From NCBI GenBank assembly GCA_947630415.1, contig CANRHM010000045.1, forward strand, positions 1-9,909: DNA of 9,909 bases, read 5' to 3'. How positions within the stretch are numbered: the first letter of the stretch is position 1; every line of letters starts with the position of its first letter. Both the position numbers and the translations under genes were made by a program. Source of the DNA: an uncultured Bacilli bacterium. GTDB taxonomy: Bacteria; Bacillota_I; Bacilli_A; RF39; UBA660. Of this stretch, positions 5,844 through 9,909 are shown piece after piece. The notes beneath the pieces are model-generated. The model made no database searches. It had not been told where the DNA came from and worked only from the letters and a program-made list of their open reading frames with translations.

Positions 5844-5872
5844 TATTTCTTTTCTCAAAAACATTTTATAGT
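5844..5872 (+). promoter_or_regulatory. possible activator-dependent promoter of the sigma-F-like gene
   Basis: A -10 of TATAGT (5867-5872) has no acceptable sigma-A -35 at 17 nt (TATTTC, 5844-5849), and no clear sigma-H element is visible. A weak -35 just downstream of a Spo0A box fits an activated promoter of the spoIIG type. The start point would be near 5879, upstream of AAAGGAG (5892-5898). Confidence 0.35.
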
Positions 5873-5903
5873 AAAGACAGGCAGTAAAAAGAAAGGAGAA
5901 AAG

Positions 5904-6557
5904 ATGCCAAGGGATGCTGTAGTAGAGGATTATGAACGACTGGTATATTCGATTATTAAAAGATTTACCCCGTATTACGATAAGGAGGACTTGTACCAAG
6001 CAGGAATGCTAGGGCTGTCGAAGGCTTTAAAAAAGTATGATCAAACTTATAACAACACCTTTTCTACTTATGCGTATAAGCACATCTTAGGAGAAGTGTT
6101 AAGTTTCATCCGGGAAGATAAAAACATCAAAGTAAGCAAAGACTTGATACGCCTATCTAGAAAAATGGAAGAAGTACTAGCTCAAAGAATGGAAAGAAAT
6201 CCTTCGCTTACGGAGTTATCTTTGTTTTTAGAAATACCAGAAGATGTATTAGTCGAAGCCGAACAATCGAAGATTTTTGTACAAAGTCTAGATCAAGCCT
6301 TGATGGAAGATGAAGAAAAAGACCTTACCTTGTACGATGCTATTCCATTTGAGGAAAAAGGATATGACTCGGATATTCAAGACTTACGAAGGGAACTCGA
6401 ACGTTTACCAGAAGAAGAAAGGAGATTAATTGAAGAACGTTACTTCCAAGATAAAACGCAAAGTGAAGCGTCTAAAGAGCTTGGAATGTCGCAAGTTCAA
6501 GTATCTAGATGTGAAGCAAAAATCTTAACGAAATTACAACAACGTTTAGTGGCATAA
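5904..6557 (+). CDS. sigF: sporulation RNA polymerase sigma factor, sigma-F-like
   Basis: This is a 217-residue group 3 sigma-70 factor that would direct RNA polymerase to forespore genes. Region 2 shows EDLYQAGMLGL (28-38) and FSTYAYKHILGEVLSFIRED (53-72). Region 3 follows at about 75-145 with IKVSKDLIRLSRKM (75-88) and NPSLTELSLFLEIPEDVL (99-116). Region 4 ends with the DNA-binding helix-turn-helix KTQSEASKELGMSQVQVSRCEAKIL (184-208). IKVSxxL after FIRxD and the QTQSE/SQVQVSR stretch resemble B. subtilis sigma-F more than sigma-G; sigma-G cannot be excluded. The start is the ATG at 5904, six bases after AAAGGAG; the open frame back to a TTG at 5832 crosses the promoter. The N-terminus is about 30 residues shorter than in Bacillus sigma-F. 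Spo0A boxes upstream, dacF before it and spoVAC after it support the assignment. spoIIAA and spoIIAB, which normally precede it, are missing here. Confidence 0.88.
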   Translation: MPRDAVVEDYERLVYSIIKRFTPYYDKEDLYQAGMLGLSKALKKYDQTYNNTFSTYAYKHILGEVLSFIREDKNIKVSKDLIRLSRKMEEVLAQRMERNPSLTELSLFLEIPEDVLVEAEQSKIFVQSLDQALMEDEEKDLTLYDAIPFEEKGYDSDIQDLRRELERLPEEERRLIEERYFQDKTQSEASKELGMSQVQVSRCEAKILTKLQQRLVA

Positions 6558-6559
6558 TA

Positions 6560-6585
6560 AAAAGAGAATCACGGGATTCTCTTTT
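6560..6585. terminator. bidirectional terminator between sigF and the minus-strand operon
   Basis: AAAAGAGAATC (6560-6570) and GATTCTCTTTT (6575-6585) form a perfect 11-bp stem with loop ACGG, and T runs occur on both strands. It serves the convergent sigF and 619-codon genes; the last codons and the TGA stop of the latter lie inside the hairpin. Confidence 0.88.
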
Positions 6586-8428
6586 GTTTTGGTTTTATTA
6601 CAGCTTTGATTTTACTTAATTGGGTACTAGTTAACATGGTATGGTAGATAACCGCTTGGTAGAAGATATCTTCTTCCGAACGATCTGGAAAATATCTTTT
6701 TAAAACGCTTCTATTACGTAATACTTTATTTTTAGAAATCAACACCTGATTAAAGTTATAACATTCCTTTTCTTCGTCCAAGTAATCATTTTTTGTTTCT
6801 AGATAAGAATCAATAAAGGAAATCTCTAATCTAGAAGATCGATCCAATACTTTTTTCATTTCTGGGTCTTGTTCAAAAGGAGTACTATTTTCGATTACAT
6901 CATCTAATTTAGCAGTAGGAATAAAGAAAGAACTACCGGTTTCAATGCTATAGGGAATGGTATCTTCTTTAGTTACAGTTTCAAGTCCAAAACAAGAAGC
7001 AATTTTAAACCGTTTCATGACGTTTTCTAAATCTTCTTTATTCCCTTTTATTTTAATTAGTTCTAAAAGTGGAAGTTCATTTTCTAAAGCAAAATCGATT
7101 AAATCAAAATAAGCTTCTTCTTGTAAAGGAAAAAGTGTAGGCTCCTTGGCTAGATTTAGACCATAATTTTTGCTTAGCAAAATTCGTGCTTTTATTCTTT
7201 CAGGATCACTTAAGAGAATGTTTTCTTGATAGGTAGCATTTTTAAAGTCAATACTTTCTTGTTGTAATAAATCGAAAATTTCTTTTGTTTCTTGCTTTTT
7301 AGATGAAAGAATCTCTTTATGGAGTGTTAGAAAATCAAGTGAAATAGCATTGGTTTTAAAATAAGATAACATATTTTGAAGCGATTCAAAATCCGCTTTT
7401 AAAAGACTTTTTAATACCTCTATATTCTGTATGGTTCCTATCGGGAAATGAGCATCTCTTAAAAGACCCACATTTCTTTTTAAAGCTTCGTCTAGGAAGT
7501 CTTCTTTTTCTAGTGCTACTAGAATACTTGGATGTACTTGATCGATTAACAAAGTATGTACCAATGCATGTTTTTGTATTTTTTCTTTTTCTTCTTTTAA
7601 CACGTGCTCTTTTACTTGTAAGGTTTCTAGTACCTGACTAACTAGTGCCATTTGAATTGGTAGAGAAAGATCTTTCCAGTCAGGATCTATTTTGTTTAGT
7701 TTTTCTCCTTGCTGTAATTTCTTTAATACTTTTTCATATGTTTGCATCTTACTTCTTCTTTGTTTTTTCTTTTTTTCTTCTTCTTTTTGAGTGCTGCTTT
7801 GATAGGCTTGAAGCATTTCTATTATTGCTTGATAGTTGGTCTCTTGTTTGATTTCTTTTAGAACTTTATTAACAGCTCTATGTAGAATTTCTTCGTTAGT
7901 TCCACTTCTTCTTTTTTCATCATTTGCTCTCATTAACATGTTATAACTATCTTTAAAGGTAAGCAGTTGTAACCACTTTTCCATAACCTTACGATTTCTT
8001 TTTTTGTAATCGTAGAATTTCTTTGCCAAAGTAACTCTAGTATCTTTTGGTTTGATTACTTTGGCCACTTTGATGGCAAATTTAAGTGCTGAATCATCTA
8101 GAGCTACATTTTCTTGTATTTGATTTTTTTCAAAATATTCTGCACACTTCGTTATCTGAACAAAGAAGTTATGTGCACTATTTCCCATTTCATTTTTCTT
8201 GAAACTATCTATTTCGGTTCCAATTTGTCTTGCTTCTTCTTCGGTTATAGAAGGTTCCATGGCAAGAAAGAGTAGGGCTAACCATTCTCCTTCTGTAAGA
8301 TCATTACAGTTTCCCGGCTTAAGAGGATTAAACTTTTTAAAAAGTGTTTGAAAGTATAAAAATCTTTCATTCTCTTCTTCCTTTTCTAAACTTGCTATTT
8401 CTTCTTGAATTTGTATTATAAGATCCAT
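6569..8428 (-). CDS. hypothetical protein, 619 residues, mostly helical
   Basis: I do not recognise this protein. It lacks a signal peptide and membrane segments and reads as almost entirely alpha-helical. The N-terminus (1-35) is a charged helix. Residues 45-210 form a helical domain with several basic clusters (KKFYDYKKRNRK, 136-147). A very Lys/Glu-rich linker, QKEEEKKKKQRRSK (214-227), probably forms a coiled coil or exposed hinge. Residues 255-480 look like repeating helix pairs (VALEKEDFLDEALKRNVGLL; LSDPERIKARILLSKNYGLNL), reminiscent of alpha-solenoid proteins. The C-terminal part has a possible conserved core, FNQVLISKNKVLRNRSVLKRYF (559-580). The gene starts 1 nt after the stop of the 329-codon gene, and its ribosome binding site AAAGGGGG lies in that gene's last codons, so the two are translationally coupled. 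The linker argues for a scaffold or nucleic-acid-associated role, but this is speculation. Confidence 0.85.
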   Translation of the reverse strand: MDLIIQIQEEIASLEKEEENERFLYFQTLFKKFNPLKPGNCNDLTEGEWLALLFLAMEPSITEEEARQIGTEIDSFKKNEMGNSAHNFFVQITKCAEYFEKNQIQENVALDDSALKFAIKVAKVIKPKDTRVTLAKKFYDYKKRNRKVMEKWLQLLTFKDSYNMLMRANDEKRRSGTNEEILHRAVNKVLKEIKQETNYQAIIEMLQAYQSSTQKEEEKKKKQRRSKMQTYEKVLKKLQQGEKLNKIDPDWKDLSLPIQMALVSQVLETLQVKEHVLKEEKEKIQKHALVHTLLIDQVHPSILVALEKEDFLDEALKRNVGLLRDAHFPIGTIQNIEVLKSLLKADFESLQNMLSYFKTNAISLDFLTLHKEILSSKKQETKEIFDLLQQESIDFKNATYQENILLSDPERIKARILLSKNYGLNLAKEPTLFPLQEEAYFDLIDFALENELPLLELIKIKGNKEDLENVMKRFKIASCFGLETVTKEDTIPYSIETGSSFFIPTAKLDDVIENSTPFEQDPEMKKVLDRSSRLEISFIDSYLETKNDYLDEEKECYNFNQVLISKNKVLRNRSVLKRYFPDRSEEDIFYQAVIYHTMLTSTQLSKIKAVIKPKQKRIP

Positions 8429-8429
8429 A

Positions 8430-9419
8430 TTACTTACCCCCTTTCAAAAGCGTAAGTATTTTTTCTGTTTTTGCTTTATTTTGCTCTATAAAACGATCAT
8501 CTTCTAAACAATCAAGAATTTTTCCTAGATTCATCATATAAGTTTTGTAACGGATATCTAAAAAGTTTTTTTCTTGTTTTCCCCAGTATTGTTTTTTATT
8601 CATAGCTCCTAATACTAAATGCATATTACCCGTTAAGTGAACTACATACAAACGTGCTTGATGGACTTGGTTTTTTACGACTACTAAATTGCGATAACTA
8701 CTATTGTTCATCGCATGTGAACAAACGGCTTGTCCATTCATAAAAGGGATTATGATTTTTAAAAAGTGAGGATAGAGTTCCATAGGAAGTGCTTCTAGAT
8801 CTTTTTGTAAATAAGATTCATGGGTGGAAGTCTCTAGATGGATTAAGGTAAGGGGTTCTTTTTGTACTTGTATCTTTTCTTCTTTAACGGTAGAACGGCT
8901 CTTTTTTAATTGTTCAAAAAGGGCTCTTTTTCTATTTAGTTCTTTTTGTAATTCTTGTTTTTCTTCTTCCTTTACAGTAAGTGTAGGATCCATAAGACAA
9001 CGATTCAAAAAAACGATGTCTTGATAATAGTAATACATGACTTGATTTAATGTAGCATCGAAAGTAGTACTTTCTTTACTAGGTAAAAGAGAATCTACAT
9101 CGTCCACTTCAGCTATTTCTAAAAGAGCTAGTATTTCTTTGGCTTTTGCACTAAGTGGTATTTCTTCTTCGATAGATGCTTTTGTTGGTCCTTTTTTGAT
9201 ATCATTTATTAAAATAGGTATCTTGCTTTCGGCTTCTCTTTGTTTAAGTATCGATAGGCTTCTTTCTTCTTTTTGGATTAGACTTTGATTGTATTCGTAT
9301 ACCAACATTAAAAAGTCCAGTACTTCTTTTTCTTCTTTAATACCTAGACTATTTGCTAAAGCAAAAGGATTTTCAATATACTTTTCCTTTACTTGTTGTT
9401 TTAATGTTTGTAAGTCCAT
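8430..9419 (-). CDS. hypothetical protein, 329 residues, with RelE/ParE-like C-terminal pattern
   Basis: I do not recognise the whole protein. The N-terminal two thirds (1-195) are helical and charged, with coiled-coil character at 45-65 and 148-185 (KEEEKQELQKELNRKRALFEQLKK). Residues 203-295 follow the layout of the RelE/ParE toxin fold: two helices (YLQKDLEALPMELYPHFLKIIIPFM), a strand pair (RNLVVVKNQVHQARLYVVHL), a strand with the typical turn (MHLVLGAMNKKQ) and a last helix (NFLDIRYKTYMMNLGKIL). The MNKK after a hydrophobic strand corresponds to the F-x-KK of RelE-type toxins. The match is by pattern only, and no antitoxin gene is adjacent, so a toxin function is not claimed. The gene has a strong sigma-A promoter and AAGGAG 11 bases before its start. 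It is the first gene of an operon with the 619-residue protein and diverges from spoVAC. Confidence 0.82.
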   Translation of the reverse strand: MDLQTLKQQVKEKYIENPFALANSLGIKEEKEVLDFLMLVYEYNQSLIQKEERSLSILKQREAESKIPILINDIKKGPTKASIEEEIPLSAKAKEILALLEIAEVDDVDSLLPSKESTTFDATLNQVMYYYYQDIVFLNRCLMDPTLTVKEEEKQELQKELNRKRALFEQLKKSRSTVKEEKIQVQKEPLTLIHLETSTHESYLQKDLEALPMELYPHFLKIIIPFMNGQAVCSHAMNNSSYRNLVVVKNQVHQARLYVVHLTGNMHLVLGAMNKKQYWGKQEKNFLDIRYKTYMMNLGKILDCLEDDRFIEQNKAKTEKILTLLKGGK

Positions 9420-9450
9420 TGTTTGCCCATCTCCTTAAAAAGCGTTTTCT

Positions 9451-9479
9451 AGTATAACACAGTGTTTCTTCTTTTTCAA
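9451..9479 (-). promoter_or_regulatory. sigma-A promoter of the two-gene minus-strand operon
   Basis: On the minus strand, TTGAAA (9479-9474) is followed by 17 nt and TATACT (9456-9451), with an extended -10 TG two bases before the hexamer. This predicts constitutive expression, in contrast to the sigma-G-type promoter that diverges from the same intergenic region. Confidence 0.78.
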
Positions 9480-9485
9480 TTCTTC

Positions 9486-9515
9486 TGTATAGAAAAAAGA
9501 AAAAATTCCATACTA
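9486..9515 (+). promoter_or_regulatory. sigma-G-type promoter of spoVAC
   Basis: TGTATA (9486-9491), a 17-nt spacer and CATACTA (9509-9515) match the Bacillus sigma-G consensus (TGnATA, 17-18 nt, CATnnTA) at every defined position. The G pair that precedes sigma-F -10 elements is absent. In Bacillus the spoVA operon is read by sigma-G in the late forespore. The predicted start is about 9521, so the leader is very short. Confidence 0.75.
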
Positions 9516-9531
9516 GGAATAGGTGATGATG

Positions 9532-9909
9532 ATGGAAAAGAAAAAATACGAAACAATTGTTAATAAACATAAACCAAAAGAAACCCGGGTACAAAATGCG
9601 TTTATTGCGTTTGTCACAGGAGGTTTAGTAGGGGTATTAGGACAGTTTTTAGTGGACTTTTATTCGTGGTGGTTACACATTAGTTCCAAGGATGCTTCAA
9701 CTTTCATGATTATTACGTTAATCTTTTTAGCCTCTTTATTTACAGCTTTAGGTTTCTTTGATAAATGGGTTACTTTTGCAAGGTGTGGATTAATTATTCC
9801 CATCACAGGGTTTGCGCATTCCATGACCAGTGCTGGAATGGAGTATCGTAGAGAAGGACCGATTTATGGAATTGGAAGTAACATCTTTAAACTAGCCGGA
9901 AGCGTTATC
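9532..9909 (+). CDS. spoVAC: stage V sporulation protein AC, 5' part (3' end outside window)
   Basis: The first 126 codons of spoVAC are present; the usual length is about 150. SpoVAC is an inner spore membrane protein of the SpoVA channel, which moves Ca-dipicolinate into the forespore and releases it in germination; B. subtilis SpoVAC behaves as a mechanosensitive channel. The family pattern is clear: a basic N-terminus ending in KHKPKETRVQNAFIAF, a first membrane helix with FVTGGLVGVLGQFLVDF, a second (MIITLIFLASLFTALGFFDKW), then the conserved FARCGLIIPITGFAHSMTSAGMEYRREGPIYGIGSNIFKLAGSVI region. Three ATG codons lie in a row at 9526, 9529 and 9532; the last is preferred because AGGTG (9521-9525) is best spaced for it. 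spoVAD and spoVAE are expected just beyond the window. The window end cuts the gene. Confidence 0.93.
   Translation, partial: MEKKKYETIVNKHKPKETRVQNAFIAFVTGGLVGVLGQFLVDFYSWWLHISSKDASTFMIITLIFLASLFTALGFFDKWVTFARCGLIIPITGFAHSMTSAGMEYRREGPIYGIGSNIFKLAGSVI

Noticed and set aside
5832..5903. TTG start giving a 241-residue sigma factor
   Set aside because: The extra 24 codons cover a Spo0A box and the -10, have no ribosome binding site, and do not resemble the sigma-F N-terminus.
7645..7851. Small plus-strand hydrophobic reading frame
   Set aside because: It is the antisense shadow of the Lys/Glu-rich part of the 619-residue gene, with no ribosome binding site. The frames at 2343-2657, 8824-9024 and 9373-9594 are likewise shadows or run through promoters.
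8430..9419. Calling the minus-strand pair a toxin-antitoxin system
   Set aside because: Only a pattern-level RelE resemblance is visible, gene sizes are far from typical, and no antitoxin-like DNA-binding domain is recognised.

Overview
The window is AT-rich DNA from a low-GC, spore-forming Firmicute, probably a Bacilli or Erysipelotrichia-type gut lineage (inferred, not shown). The evidence is strong purine-rich Shine-Dalgarno sites, sigma-A promoters close to consensus, and three genes of the classical sporulation neighbourhood in their usual order: a dacF-type D,D-carboxypeptidase, a sigma-F-type sigma factor and the start of spoVAC. Several genes end in TGA, so the Mycoplasma code does not apply.

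Left part (1-1421): the C-terminal end of a U32-family peptidase; a membrane-anchored thioredoxin-fold protein with no active-site cysteines, overlapping by ATGA with the tRNA methyltransferase gene trmL; and a clear terminator. Next comes dacF (1480-2670) with its own promoter.

Middle (2670-5807): where Bacillus subtilis has spoIIAA-spoIIAB between dacF and sigF, this window has four other genes. These are a truncated member of the AlbA/HATPase_c_4/winged-helix regulator family, which probably represses itself through a palindrome in its promoter; an unrecognised 174-residue protein; an unrecognised 89-residue protein on the minus strand with a perfect consensus sigma-A promoter; and a long-form PRPP synthetase (prs).

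Sporulation part (5804-6585): a sigma-F-like gene starting at 5904. Upstream of it lie one perfect and one near-perfect Spo0A box (TGTCGAA-type) next to a promoter with a poor -35, the pattern expected for Spo0A activation. No anti-sigma or anti-anti-sigma gene is present.

Right part (6569-9909): a minus-strand operon of two unrecognised genes (329 and 619 codons, 1-nt gap, one strong promoter). The first protein ends in a segment with a RelE/ParE-like sequence pattern. Divergent from it, the partial spoVAC gene has a perfect sigma-G-type promoter (TGTATA, 17 nt, CATACTA). The sequence therefore suggests a chain from Spo0A through sigma-F to sigma-G and spoVA, with unrelated or unknown genes inserted into the ancestral dacF-spoIIA-spoVA cluster. 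No gap above 300 bases without a gene exists, and I saw no tRNA, rRNA, CRISPR array or insertion sequence.
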